From assembly GCF_033406955.1 (NCBI RefSeq), contig NZ_CP137734.1:5084001-5148000 (forward strand): a stretch of 64,000 bases of DNA. Reading direction: 5' to 3'. A program made the translations under genes and the position numbers. The stretch comes from Streptomyces violaceoruber. GTDB taxonomy: Bacteria; Actinomycetota; Actinomycetes; Streptomycetales; Streptomycetaceae. The notes under the pieces are model-generated. The model had not been told where the DNA came from. It ran no database searches and worked only from the letters and a program-made list of their open reading frames with translations. Shown here piece after piece: positions 1 to 8,308 of this stretch (the stretch's first letter is position 1; each line of letters starts with the position of its first letter).

Positions 1-964
1 CGCCGACGCCCAGCCCGGCCCGGGACAGGGCCTGCTTGCTGGCCTCGACCGGGCCCAGGCCCATGATCTCGGGGGAGAGGCCGGAGACGCCGGTGGAGAC
101 GATGCGGGCCAGCGGGGTCAGGCCCAGCTCGCGGGCCTTGGTGTCGCTCATGATCACGAGGGCGGCGGCGCCGTCGTTGAGCGGGCAGCAGTTGCCGGCG
201 GTGACCAGGCCGTCGGGGCGGAAGACCGGCTTGAGGCCCTGGACGCCCTCCAGGGTGACGCCGGCCCGGGGGCCGTCGTCCTTGCTGACGACCGTGCCGT
301 CGGGCAGGGTCACCGGGGTGATCTCGCGCTCCCAGAAGCCGTTCTTGATGGCTTCCTCGGCGAGGTTCTGGGACCGGACGCCGAACTCGTCCATGTCCTG
401 CCGGGTGATGCCCTTGGCGCGGGCGAGGTTCTCGGCGGTCTGGCCCATCGCGATGTACGGGTCGGGGACGAGGCCGTCCTCGCGCGGGTCGTGCCAGGTG
501 GTGCCCTCCTGCTGGGCGACCTCCGCGGTGCGGGCCTCGGCCTCGGCGAAGAGCGGGTTGCGGGTGTCCGGGAGGCTGTCGGAGTTGCCCTTGGCGAACC
601 GGGAGACCATCTCGACGCCGGCCGAGATGAAGACGTCGCCCTCACCGGCCTTGATGGCGTGCAGGGCCATGCGGGAGGTCTGCAGGGACGAGGAGCAGTA
701 CCGGGTGACGGTGCAGCCCGGCAGGTGGTCCATGCCCATCTCGACGGCGACGATCCGGCCGAGGTTGTTGCCCTGCTCGCCGCCGGGCAGGCCGCAGCCG
801 AGCATCAGGTCGTCGATGTCCCGCGGGTCCAGCTCGGGCACCTTCGCGAGGGCCGCCTGGATGATCGTGGCGGCCAGGTCGTCGGCGCGCAGGTCCTTCA
901 GGGAGCCCTTGAAGGCGCGGCCGATGGGGGAACGGGCGGCAGAGACGATCACGGCTTCGGGCAT
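1..964 (-). CDS. Acetyl-CoA acetyltransferase (thiolase), 3' end outside window
   Basis: Thiolase-family enzyme that condenses or cleaves acyl-CoAs (acetoacetyl-CoA formation or the last step of beta-oxidation) in the cytosol. About 321 residues are visible. The protein opens MPEAVIVSAARSPIGRAFKG, the usual thiolase N-terminus, and the nucleophilic cysteine is Cys90 in TVTRYCSSSLQT. A segment near residue 275 reads GNCCPLNDGAAAL, the canonical thiolase loop. The C-terminal His and Cys motifs lie beyond the left edge of the window. The ATG at 964 gives the correct family N-terminus. It is transcribed out of the window, so its operon partners cannot be judged. Family assignment is secure; substrate chain length cannot be decided from this fragment. 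Confidence 0.93.
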   Translation of the reverse strand, partial: MPEAVIVSAARSPIGRAFKGSLKDLRADDLAATIIQAALAKVPELDPRDIDDLMLGCGLPGGEQGNNLGRIVAVEMGMDHLPGCTVTRYCSSSLQTSRMALHAIKAGEGDVFISAGVEMVSRFAKGNSDSLPDTRNPLFAEAEARTAEVAQQEGTTWHDPREDGLVPDPYIAMGQTAENLARAKGITRQDMDEFGVRSQNLAEEAIKNGFWEREITPVTLPDGTVVSKDDGPRAGVTLEGVQGLKPVFRPDGLVTAGNCCPLNDGAAALVIMSDTKARELGLTPLARIVSTGVSGLSPEIMGLGPVEASKQALSRAGLGVG

Positions 965-1189
965 CACGGCTCCAGTGGCGAGGCGGTACGGGGCGGGCAG
1001 GGGCTGGTTGGGAAGTTACCCGGCCGTATGGCCCGGGTCACGACTATGGGCATGTGACATGGACCGCAACTGTCTAAGCGCTTGCTTTTGCCGTCGGCGG
1101 TTGGGCGGTGTACTCGTGCCGGGGGTGCTGCGGCGGGCGTGCTCGGGGGCTGTGCCCCCAGCCCCCTTTCGGCCTGGACCGCCTCGCCC

Positions 1190-2212
1190 TCAAACGCCGG
1201 ACGGGCTGGACGGTTCCGCCTCCGACACCCGACGCCGTCTCCGGCGCTTCAGCAGCGCCCAGGGCCCCCGAGGCCCCGTAGGCATGGCGGCGGCGACCTC
1301 CGTACCCGCCTCGGACGCCGCCTCCGCCGCCGCGCGCGCCACCGGCAGGAAGCCCTCGCGGCGCAGCGCGTCCGGGTGCTCCTCGTCGGCCGGCCACAGG
1401 CCGAGCGCGGCGCACACCGAGGGCAGTACCGCCATCGCGGCCGTGGCGTACCCCTCGGCGGAGGGGTGGTAGTTGTCGGGGCCGAAGAGCTCCCGCGGGT
1501 TCTGCGCGAACTCCGGACCCAGCAGGTCGCCCAGCGACACCGTGCGCCCGCCCTGCTCGACGGCGCCGATGGTCTGTGCCGCCGCGAGCTGCCGTGAGGC
1601 CCGCCGGGCCAGCCAGCGCAGCGGCTGCCGCACCCGCTCGATCGTGCCCAGGTCCGGACAGGTGCCGACCACCACCTCCGCACCGGCCGTGCGCAGCCGC
1701 CGTACCGCCGAGGACAGGTGCCGCACCGAGCGGGTCGCCGGCATCCGGTGGGTGACGTCGTTGGCGCCGACCATGATCACGCAGATGTCGGGCACCCGGT
1801 CCGGCTCGGCGAGCACCAGCGCCACCTGCCGGTCCAGGTCGTCCGAGCACGCCCCCGGTTGGGCGACCGACCCCAGCCGCACCGGCCGCTCCGCCACCGC
1901 CGCGAGCCCGGACGCCAGCAGCGCGCCCGGCGTCTGCCCGGCCCGGTGCACGCCCTGCCCGGCGGCCGTGGAGTCGCCCAGCATCATCAGCCGCAGCGGC
2001 GGGTCGCCGGCCGTGGGCAGGGTGCCGCCGTACAGTCCCTGCGCGTTCGGCACCCGGGTCGGCGTGCCCACCCCCACCCTGCGTCTGGCCAGCTGCACCT
2101 CGGCCACCACCAGACCGACCGCCGCCGCTCCCGCCAGGCCGATGCCGCCGCCGCCGTACGCCGCGCCGGCCGCGATCCGCCGCGCCACCCTCGCCCTCGA
2201 CATGCTCGTCAT
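1190..2212 (-). CDS. SGNH/GDSL-family hydrolase, probably membrane-anchored
   Basis: Predicted esterase/lipase of the SGNH fold, about 340 aa. The nucleophile block is LMMLGDSTAAGQG (Ser81), block III is VGANDVTHR, and the C-terminal catalytic Asp-His pair is in PDNYHPSAEGY, so all four SGNH blocks are present. A hydrophobic stretch at residues 13-38 (AAGAAYGGGGIGLAG and following) suggests a signal anchor, placing the enzyme outside the membrane. The start at 2212 is chosen because GGAGGAGG lies 12 nt upstream and the protein then begins MTSMSRARVARR. An ATG nine bases further in (2203) is possible, and the reading frame is open to 2302. It is divergent from cystathionine beta-synthase. The natural substrate is unknown. 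Confidence 0.85.
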   Translation of the reverse strand: MTSMSRARVARRIAAGAAYGGGGIGLAGAAAVGLVVAEVQLARRRVGVGTPTRVPNAQGLYGGTLPTAGDPPLRLMMLGDSTAAGQGVHRAGQTPGALLASGLAAVAERPVRLGSVAQPGACSDDLDRQVALVLAEPDRVPDICVIMVGANDVTHRMPATRSVRHLSSAVRRLRTAGAEVVVGTCPDLGTIERVRQPLRWLARRASRQLAAAQTIGAVEQGGRTVSLGDLLGPEFAQNPRELFGPDNYHPSAEGYATAAMAVLPSVCAALGLWPADEEHPDALRREGFLPVARAAAEAASEAGTEVAAAMPTGPRGPWALLKRRRRRRVSEAEPSSPSGV

Positions 2213-2379
2213 GCGTAGCCGCCACCTCCTCCAACCCGTACACCCACTCCTTGCCCCGTACGGACGGTCGCCCAATCCCCACGCAGGGTGAACGACCGTC
2301 ACGGGGCACCCGCGGGCCCGCAGGCCATAGGCTGGCCGGACCGATATCGACCCTTCATTTGCGGCATCCGGAGACCACG

Positions 2380-3765
2380 GTGCAATTCCACGACTCGATG
2401 ATCAGCCTCGTCGGCAACACCCCGCTGGTGCGGCTCAACAGCGTGAGCAAGGGGATCAGGGCGACCGTCCTGGCCAAGGTGGAGTACTTCAACCCGGGCG
2501 GCTCGGTGAAGGACCGCATCGCCCTGCGCATGATCGAGGCCGCGGAGAAGAGCGGTGAGCTGCAGCCGGGCGGCACGATCGTCGAGCCGACCAGCGGCAA
2601 CACCGGCGTCGGCCTCGCCATCGTGGCCCAGCAGAAGGGCTACAAGTGCATCTTCGTCTGCCCCGACAAGGTGTCCACCGACAAGATCAACGTGCTGCGC
2701 GCGTACGGCGCCGAGGTCGTCGTCTGCCCGACCGCCGTCGACCCGGAGCACCCCGACTCCTACTACAACGTCTCCGACCGGCTGGTCCGCGAGACGCCGG
2801 GCGCCTGGAAGCCGGACCAGTACTCCAACCCGAACAACCCGCTCTCCCACTACCACTCCACGGGCCCCGAGCTGTGGGAGCAGACCGAGGGGAAGATCAC
2901 CCACTTCGTGGCCGGGGTCGGCACCGGCGGCACCATCTCCGGCACCGGCCGGTACCTGAAGGACGCCAGTGACGGCGCGGTCACGGTGATCGGCGCCGAC
3001 CCCGAGGGCTCCGTCTACTCCGGCGGCTCCGGGCGCCCCTACCTGGTCGAGGGCGTCGGCGAGGACTTCTGGCCGACGGCGTACGACCGCGAGGTCGCCG
3101 ACGAGATCGTCGCCGTCTCCGACAAGGACTCCTTCCAGATGACCCGCCGCCTCGCCAAGGAGGAGGGCCTGCTGGTGGGCGGCTCCTGCGGCATGGCGGT
3201 CGTCGCGGCGCTGGAAGTGGCGGCGCGGCTCGGCGAGGACGACGTGGTGGTCGTCCTGCTGCCGGACAGCGGACGCGGCTATCTCAGCAAGATCTTCAAC
3301 GACGAGTGGATGGCCGACTACGGCTTCCTGGAGGACACGGGACCCAGCGCCCGCGTCGCGGAGGTCCTGAACCACAAGGAGGGCGGCCACATCCCCTCCC
3401 TCGTCCACATGCACCCGGACGAAACCGTGGGCCAGGCCATCGAGGTGCTGCGCGAGTACGGCGTCTCGCAGATGCCGATCGTCAAGCCCGGCGCCGGTCA
3501 CCCGGACGTGATGGCCGCCGAGGTCGTCGGCTCGGTGGTGGAGCGCGAGCTGCTGGACGCGCTGTTCGCCAAGCGCGCCTCGCTGGAGGACCCGCTGGAG
3601 AAGCACATGTCCGCCCCGCTGCCCCAGGTCGGCTCCGGAGAGCCGGTCGCGGACCTGATGTCGGTGCTCGGCGGCGCCGACGCGGCGATCGTCCTCGTCG
3701 AGGGCAAGCCGACCGGTGTGGTGAGCCGGCAGGACCTGCTGTCCTTCCTCGCCAAGGGCAAGTAG
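2380..3765 (+). CDS. cbs: Cystathionine beta-synthase (PLP-dependent)
   Basis: Condenses serine with homocysteine to cystathionine, the first step of reverse transsulfuration to cysteine; cytosolic PLP enzyme. Residues 1-320 are the fold-type II PLP domain: the Schiff-base lysine is Lys44 in NPGGSVKDRI, TSGNTG follows, and the phosphate loop is GTGGTISGTGRYL. Residues about 335-461 hold a tandem CBS-domain pair, as in regulated family members. The length (461 aa) fits actinobacterial CBS. The GTG at 2380 is preferred over upstream starts because GGAG sits 6 nt before it and the mature N-terminus QFHDSMISLVGNTPLVRL is conserved. Cysteine synthase is the alternative, but that lacks the CBS-domain pair. 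The presence of cysteine dioxygenase at 52.2 kb shows that cysteine turnover is handled elsewhere in the same window. Confidence 0.93.
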   Translation: MQFHDSMISLVGNTPLVRLNSVSKGIRATVLAKVEYFNPGGSVKDRIALRMIEAAEKSGELQPGGTIVEPTSGNTGVGLAIVAQQKGYKCIFVCPDKVSTDKINVLRAYGAEVVVCPTAVDPEHPDSYYNVSDRLVRETPGAWKPDQYSNPNNPLSHYHSTGPELWEQTEGKITHFVAGVGTGGTISGTGRYLKDASDGAVTVIGADPEGSVYSGGSGRPYLVEGVGEDFWPTAYDREVADEIVAVSDKDSFQMTRRLAKEEGLLVGGSCGMAVVAALEVAARLGEDDVVVVLLPDSGRGYLSKIFNDEWMADYGFLEDTGPSARVAEVLNHKEGGHIPSLVHMHPDETVGQAIEVLREYGVSQMPIVKPGAGHPDVMAAEVVGSVVERELLDALFAKRASLEDPLEKHMSAPLPQVGSGEPVADLMSVLGGADAAIVLVEGKPTGVVSRQDLLSFLAKGK

Positions 3766-3766
3766 G

Positions 3767-3830
3767 ACGAGCGGGTCGCAGGGCGAGCGGGGCGCAGGGC
3801 GAGGGGGTCGCAGGGCGAGCGGGGCGGACG
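3767..3830. repeat. 16-bp tandem repeat, four copies
   Basis: Four consecutive 16-bp units begin at 3767, 3783, 3799 and 3815, each a variant of GCGAGCGGGGTCGCAG. The array starts one base after the cbs stop codon. Units differ by one to four bases. Confidence 0.85.
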
Positions 3831-4105
3831 GGATCCGTGGCCCGGCCGATGATCTTCGTGGACTTCGCGGAAGTGGTACGCGCGCGTCATGTGCGCGCAG
3901 CAGTCGCTTAACACGGGACCGGCAGAGTAAGGGGGGTCGGCAGGGACCGGTGGCGGTACCTCCCGGGCGTTCAGCCCTGGGGGAGGCTCCCCGGTTCCGC
4001 CGGCGCCGAACGGCGTCACGGACCTTCCGGAGCGGCTCCCGGACCTCCGACGACGCCACGGACGCGCCGCCCCCGGCCGTGAGGCCCGGCACCGTGCGCG
4101 TCCCC

Positions 4106-4160
4106 CGCGGGGACCGCCGTCGTCCCGCCCCCCAGCGATGGGGGTGCGGCGGTCCCCGCG
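4106..4160 (-). terminator. Large hairpin terminator downstream of the 2-TM protein gene
   Basis: Perfect 14-bp inverted repeat, CGCGGGGACCGCCG at 4106-4119 pairing with 4147-4160. The loop itself contains a CCCCC/GGGGG stem (4128-4133 with 4140-4144). It lies 43 bp past the stop of the minus-strand gene ending at 4203 and could also stop transcription from cbs. Confidence 0.65.
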
Positions 4161-4202
4161 CAGTCTTCCCCCGCTCCGTCCGGCCCTGCCGGGCGTCTTC
4201 TC

Positions 4203-4637
4203 TCAGTCCTCCCAGGCGTCGCCGCGTTCGGCGCGGCGGCGGTGCCCGAACAGGCCCGGGTTGGTGCGGGCGACCTGGACCACGTTGACCCCGACGATGC
4301 CCGCCCAGGCGACCAGCATCCCGGGCAGGTTCGCGACACCGCCCCCGATCGCGGACAGCGGGATCGCGAGCACCAGCGAGACGATGCCGAAGCCGAAGCG
4401 CTCGCCGAAGGAGTCCGTGGGCCGCGGCGACCGGCTGTCCCGGGCCGCCGTCATCTGCTGCTCGGCGAGCTGCCGGCGCACCCGGCGCTCCACCGCTCCG
4501 TCGATGCGCTGGTCGACCTTCTCCAGGAACGAGTCGACCAGTGCGGACTCGTACTCCTCGCCGAGCTCCCTGCGGGTCCGCAGGGTGGCGTCGAGTTCCT
4601 TCTTCAGGTCGGCGTCGCGTGCGTCCATTCCGGTCAT
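4203..4637 (-). CDS. Conserved small membrane protein with coiled-coil N-terminus
   Basis: A 144-aa protein of unknown function. Residues 1-65 are charged and heptad-like (ADLKKELDATLRTRRELGEEY and onward), suggesting a cytoplasmic coiled coil. Residues 80-125 contain two hydrophobic helices (FGIVSLVLAIPLSAIGGGVA and GMLVAWAGIVGVNVV) joined by a short loop. The tail is basic then acidic (HRRRAERGDAWED). The ATG at 4637 has GGGA 5 nt upstream; an internal ATG at 4628 is also possible. It diverges from the RpiR regulator. I do not recognise a function; the arrangement resembles actinobacterial small integral-membrane proteins that often carry unknown-function names. Confidence 0.75.
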   Translation of the reverse strand: MTGMDARDADLKKELDATLRTRRELGEEYESALVDSFLEKVDQRIDGAVERRVRRQLAEQQMTAARDSRSPRPTDSFGERFGFGIVSLVLAIPLSAIGGGVANLPGMLVAWAGIVGVNVVQVARTNPGLFGHRRRAERGDAWED

Positions 4638-4791
4638 GGATCCCACGGTAGGCAGCCGGGGCGCCGTCGGCACTGGGGACAACCCCCGTTTCCGGCGGGG
4701 GCGGACCGGTAGGGGTCGGCCTGCGCCGCCACCTCGCTGTATAAAGGTATGCAGAATTCGGGGTGCGTGAATAGGTCGAGGGGGCCACGTC

Positions 4792-5661
4792 ATGAACGGG
4801 ACCGGCGGCACGAGCGGGGCGAGCGGGACCGACAGTCCGGCCGCTCGGCTGCAGACGCTCTTCGAGGGGCACCGGCTGACGCCGACCCAGCGGCGCATCG
4901 CGCACAGCATGGTGCGCCGCGCCTCCGACGTGCCCTTCCTGTCGAGCGTGGAGCTGGCCGAGCTGGCGGGGGTCAGCCAGCCGTCCGTGACCCGCTTCGC
5001 CGTCGCCCTCGGCTTCGACGGCTACCCGGCGCTGCGCCGGCACCTGCGCGAGGTCGCGCCCGCGGAACCGGTCGCGGACACCGGTGCCGTCAACGAGTAC
5101 CAGCAGGCCGTGGCGGCCGAGATCGAGAACCTGCGGCATCTCGCCGAGGTGCTGGCCGACCCGGGACCCGTGCGGGAGGCGGGCCGCCTGCTCGCCGCGA
5201 GCCGGCCGCTGCCGGTGCTCGGACTGCGGGCCGCCGCCGCCCAGGCACACGGCTTCTCCTACTTCGCCGCCAAGGTCCACCCGGACGTCCGGCTCCTCGG
5301 CGAGGGCGGCACGATGCTGCGCGACCGCATCGACGCCGCCGTCCGGGCCGGGGCGGGCACGCTGCTCTGCTTCGCCCTGCCCCGGCACCCCCGCGAGGTC
5401 GTCGAGGCGCTCGCGCACGCCAAGGAGGCCGGGCTCACGGTGGTGACCGTCGCCGACTCCGCCTTCGCGCCGGTCGCCAAGGTGTCCGACCTGCTGCTGC
5501 CCGCCGCCGTCGGCACCGGCCTCGCCTTCGACACCGCCTGCGCGCCGATGCTGCTCGGGCGGGTGCTCCTCGAGGCGATGTGCGACGACCTGCCGGACGC
5601 GCAGGCCCGGCTGGAGGAGTTCGACACCAAGGCCGCGGCGCGGGGGCTCTTCGTGGACTGA
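4792..5661 (+). CDS. MurR/RpiR-family transcriptional regulator (HTH plus SIS)
   Basis: A 289-aa DNA-binding regulator. Residues about 10-85 form the RpiR-type helix-turn-helix (LTPTQRRIAHSMV, then SVELAELAGVSQPSVTRFAVALGFDGYPALR). Residues about 125-265 form a SIS sugar-phosphate-binding domain (PVLGLRAAAAQAHGFSYFAAKVH, then LLCFALPRHPREVVEAL). Family members sense phosphosugars or small catabolites. GAGGGGG lies about 8 nt before the ATG. It lies about 0.9 kb upstream of the hut operon, separated by one membrane-protein gene and a strong terminator, so control of hut is possible but unsupported by anything in the protein. The target is unknown. Confidence 0.9.
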   Translation: MNGTGGTSGASGTDSPAARLQTLFEGHRLTPTQRRIAHSMVRRASDVPFLSSVELAELAGVSQPSVTRFAVALGFDGYPALRRHLREVAPAEPVADTGAVNEYQQAVAAEIENLRHLAEVLADPGPVREAGRLLAASRPLPVLGLRAAAAQAHGFSYFAAKVHPDVRLLGEGGTMLRDRIDAAVRAGAGTLLCFALPRHPREVVEALAHAKEAGLTVVTVADSAFAPVAKVSDLLLPAAVGTGLAFDTACAPMLLGRVLLEAMCDDLPDAQARLEEFDTKAAARGLFVD

Positions 5662-5821
5662 CCCGAATGACCCGACTGACTCAACTGACCCGTGAGCCCT
5701 CCGAGGTGACCCGGGCGGCGGACGGGTTCTCAGATTCGTCTCAGCTTGCCCCGTTACAGTGCGGCGCCTGACACACCCTTCAGACGCATCGCACAGGCAG
5801 GAACGGAACAGGAGGCAGGAC

Positions 5822-6409
5822 GTGGCGCGCGGAGGACAGGTGGGACTGGCTCGGGTCGCCGTCGTCGTACGGGCGGGCGCCGCACCACTGTGGTGGCTGG
5901 GCGTCTTCGCGGCGGGCATCGGCGTGCTGGTGCCGGGGCTCACCGGACGCCGGATCGGTGTGCTGGCGGGCGCCGCCCTCTTCATCGTCGCCACGGCCGT
6001 CGTGGCGTGGGCGCGCCGACGGCGCTACACGGCCCTGGCCGGTTCGGCGGCCCGCGCGGGCAAGCACGACGTGCTCCAGGACCGCGGGGTCACCGTACGC
6101 GACTGGCGCCGTGGTCACCGCTGGTGGCTGCTCCTCGCCTTCCTCGCCGCCCTCGGCAGCGCCTTCGCCCTGCCCGCCGCGGGCGGACTGCTGCTGGCCG
6201 GCTGCGGTGCCGGGCTGTGGCTCAAGGCCGCCTGGATCGGCCGCCGCGAACAGGCCGGGGACGCCCTGCTGTGGGTCCGTGTGGACTGGCTCGCCGACAA
6301 TGCGGGCCGCCCGGCGGGCAAGGCGGTCAAGGCCTACCGCAGCACCGGCATCGCGGCGGGCGACGCGGCTCCGGGTGGAGCGAGGCGGAAGACGCCGGCG
6401 ACGGTCTGA
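5822..6409 (+). CDS. Hypothetical multi-pass membrane protein
   Basis: A 195-aa protein with about four hydrophobic segments: residues 18-36 (PLWWLGVFAAGIGVLVPGL), 42-60 (IGVLAGAALFIVATAVVAW), then a pair near residues 100-140 (WWLLLAFLAALGSAFALP and GGLLLAGCGAGLWL). The C-terminal 50 residues are hydrophilic. The GTG start at 5822 is chosen because GGAGG (5811-5815) lies 6 nt upstream. No domain is recognised. It is followed by a 19-bp direct repeat and a 15-bp perfect hairpin that isolate it from hutU. Confidence 0.75.
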   Translation: MARGGQVGLARVAVVVRAGAAPLWWLGVFAAGIGVLVPGLTGRRIGVLAGAALFIVATAVVAWARRRRYTALAGSAARAGKHDVLQDRGVTVRDWRRGHRWWLLLAFLAALGSAFALPAAGGLLLAGCGAGLWLKAAWIGRREQAGDALLWVRVDWLADNAGRPAGKAVKAYRSTGIAAGDAAPGGARRKTPATV

Positions 6410-6445
6410 GCGACGTCCGGCAGTCCGAGCGACGTCCGGCAGTCC
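6408..6445. repeat. 19-bp direct repeat, two copies
   Basis: GAGCGACGTCCGGCAGTCC occurs at 6408-6426 and again, identical, at 6427-6445, with a further GAGCG starting the terminator stem. The first copy overlaps the stop codon of the upstream gene. Confidence 0.9.
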
Positions 6446-6479
6446 GAGCGCGGGGCCCCCGACCGGGGGCCCCGCGCTC
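6446..6479 (+). terminator. Strong intrinsic hairpin terminator
   Basis: Perfect 15-bp stem, GAGCGCGGGGCCCCC (6446-6460) with its complement at 6465-6479 and a GACC tetraloop. It separates the membrane-protein gene from the hut operon. Confidence 0.85.
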
Positions 6480-6507
6480 GTTTGCGGGCGGCACGGACCC
6501 GACCCTG

Positions 6508-6546
6508 TTGACTAGCTCTATTCAGGAGGTGAGGATATGAATATCC
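6508..6546 (+). promoter_or_regulatory. Candidate hut promoter and operator palindromes
   Basis: TTGACT (6508-6513) lies 18 nt before AGGATA (6532-6537), a plausible housekeeping promoter. Over it are two inverted repeats: TATTCA (6519-6524) with TGAATA (6538-6543) 13 nt apart, and GGATAT-GA-ATATCC (6533-6546). This AT-rich patch is 44-82 nt upstream of hutU and is a natural place for a repressor to bind. An ATG at 6537 with a good AGGAGG would open an out-of-frame ORF overlapping hutU; I do not call it a gene. Confidence 0.5.
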
Positions 6547-6589
6547 GTAGCAACAATCCGCCGGGAGCACAGCCACCAGGAGGCAGACC

Positions 6590-8308
6590 ATGTCCGGACC
6601 TCGTCCCGTCCGAGCGCCACGCGGTACCGAGCCGAGCGCCCTGGGCTGGCAGCAGGAGGCCGCCCTGCGGATGCTGCAGAACAACCTCGACCCGGAGGTC
6701 GCCGAGCACCCCGACAAGCTCGTCGTCTACGGCGGCACGGGCAAGGCGGCCCGCGACTGGCGCTCCTTCGACGCGATGGTGCGGACCCTGCGCACCCTCA
6801 AGCAGGACGAGACGATGCTCGTCCAGTCCGGCCGCCCGGTCGGCGTCATGCAGACCCACGAGTGGGCCCCGCGCGTCCTCATCGCCAACTCCAACCTCGT
6901 CGGCGACTGGGCCAACTGGGAGGAGTTCCGCCGCCTGGAGGCCCTCGGCCTGACCATGTACGGGCAGATGACGGCCGGCTCCTGGATCTACATCGGCACC
7001 CAGGGCATCCTCCAGGGCACCTACGAGACCTTCGCCGCCGTCGCCGCCAAGAAGTTCGGCGGCACCCTGGCCGGGACCATCACGCTCACCGCCGGCCTCG
7101 GCGGCATGGGCGGCGCCCAGCCCCTCGCGGTCACCATGAACGACGGCGTCGTCATCTGCGTCGACTGCGACCCGCGCGCCATCGACCGCCGCATCGAGCA
7201 CCGCTACCTCGACGTGAAGGCCGACTCCCTCGACCACGCCCTCCAGCTGGCCACCGAGGCCCGCGACCGGCGCAAGCCGCTGTCCATCGGCGTCCTCGGC
7301 AACGCCGCCGAGCTGGTCCCGCAGCTCCTCGCCATGGGCGCCCCGATCGACATCGTCACCGACCAGACCTCGGCCCACGACCCGCTGGCCTACCTGCCCA
7401 CCGGTATCGCCTTCGAGGACATGGCCGACGCGGCGGCCAAGGACCCGGCCGGCTTCACCACCCGGGCCCGCGAGTCCATGGCCCGGCACGTCGAGGCCAT
7501 GGTCGGCTTCCAGGACGCCGGTGCCGAGGTCTTCGACTACGGCAACTCGATCCGCGGCGAGGCCCAGCTCGCCGGATACGACCGGGCCTTCGCCTTCCCC
7601 GGCTTCGTCCCCGCCTACATCCGCCCGCTGTTCTGCGAGGGCAAGGGCCCCTTCCGGTGGGCCGCCCTGTCCGGCGACCCCGCCGACATCGCCAAGACCG
7701 ACAAGGCGATCCTCGACCTCTTCCCCGAGAACGAGTCCCTGGCCCGCTGGATCAAGATGGCGGGAGAGCGGGTCCACTTCCAGGGCCTGCCCGCCCGCAT
7801 CTGCTGGCTCGGCTACGGCGAGCGGGACAAGGCAGGCGAGCGGTTCAACGACATGGTCGCGAGCGGCGAGCTGGCCGCCCCGATCGTCATCGGCCGCGAC
7901 CACCTCGACTGCGGCTCCGTCGCCTCCCCGTACCGCGAGACCGAGGCCATGCTCGACGGCTCCGACGCCATCGCCGACTGGCCGCTGCTCAACGCCATGG
8001 TCAACGTGGCCTCCGGTGCCTCCTGGGTCTCCCTCCACCACGGCGGCGGCGTCGGCATGGGCCGCTCCATCCACGCCGGGCAGGTCACCGTCGCCGACGG
8101 CACCCCGCTCGCCGGGGAGAAGATCCGCCGGGTGCTCACCAACGACCCCGGCATGGGCGTCATCCGGCACGTCGACGCCGGGTACGACATCGCCGAGTCG
8201 GTGGCGGCCGAGCGCGACGTGCGGGTGCCGATGCGCGAGGGCGACGAGGCGCACGAGGGTGACGCGGCGCACGGGAGCGGTGCGGCGCGCGAGGGTGACG
8301 GCGCGTGA
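6590..8308 (+). CDS. hutU: Urocanate hydratase
   Basis: Second enzyme of histidine degradation: hydrates urocanate to 4-imidazolone-5-propionate using tightly bound NAD+; cytosolic. The 572-aa protein contains the hallmark segments QTHEWAPRVLIANSNLVGDW, GQMTAGSWIYIGTQGILQGTYETF and the Gly-rich nucleotide-binding run TAGLGGMGGAQPLA, followed by LDCGSVASPYRET and HHGGGVGMGRSIHAGQV. It ends in an acidic low-complexity tail (GDEAHEGDAAHGSGAAREGDG) of about 25 residues beyond the normal C-terminus. AGGAGG (6578-6583) sits 6 nt before the ATG. Its stop overlaps the GTG of the next gene, showing translational coupling. Histidine ammonia-lyase is not in the window. Confidence 0.96.
   Translation: MSGPRPVRAPRGTEPSALGWQQEAALRMLQNNLDPEVAEHPDKLVVYGGTGKAARDWRSFDAMVRTLRTLKQDETMLVQSGRPVGVMQTHEWAPRVLIANSNLVGDWANWEEFRRLEALGLTMYGQMTAGSWIYIGTQGILQGTYETFAAVAAKKFGGTLAGTITLTAGLGGMGGAQPLAVTMNDGVVICVDCDPRAIDRRIEHRYLDVKADSLDHALQLATEARDRRKPLSIGVLGNAAELVPQLLAMGAPIDIVTDQTSAHDPLAYLPTGIAFEDMADAAAKDPAGFTTRARESMARHVEAMVGFQDAGAEVFDYGNSIRGEAQLAGYDRAFAFPGFVPAYIRPLFCEGKGPFRWAALSGDPADIAKTDKAILDLFPENESLARWIKMAGERVHFQGLPARICWLGYGERDKAGERFNDMVASGELAAPIVIGRDHLDCGSVASPYRETEAMLDGSDAIADWPLLNAMVNVASGASWVSLHHGGGVGMGRSIHAGQVTVADGTPLAGEKIRRVLTNDPGMGVIRHVDAGYDIAESVAAERDVRVPMREGDEAHEGDAAHGSGAAREGDGA

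Larger units (their letters stand above)
3766..4202. other. Gene-free stretch between two convergent genes
   Basis: Holds a four-copy 16-bp tandem repeat (3767-3830), a GC inverted repeat (GCGCGC arms at 3880-3885 and 3893-3898) and a strong terminator hairpin (4106-4160). No credible coding sequence is visible on either strand. Confidence 0.7.

Noticed and set aside
2299..5994. A 1231-residue open frame on the minus strand across cbs and its neighbours
   Set aside because: It is antisense to real genes, opposes the coding strand's third-position GC pattern, and its translation is low-complexity with no domain.
6537..6953. ATG at 6537 with a strong AGGAGG, opening a 138-codon frame
   Set aside because: It overlaps hutU out of frame; the ATG lies on the likely -10/operator palindrome. 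A short leader peptide cannot be fully excluded but nothing supports it.
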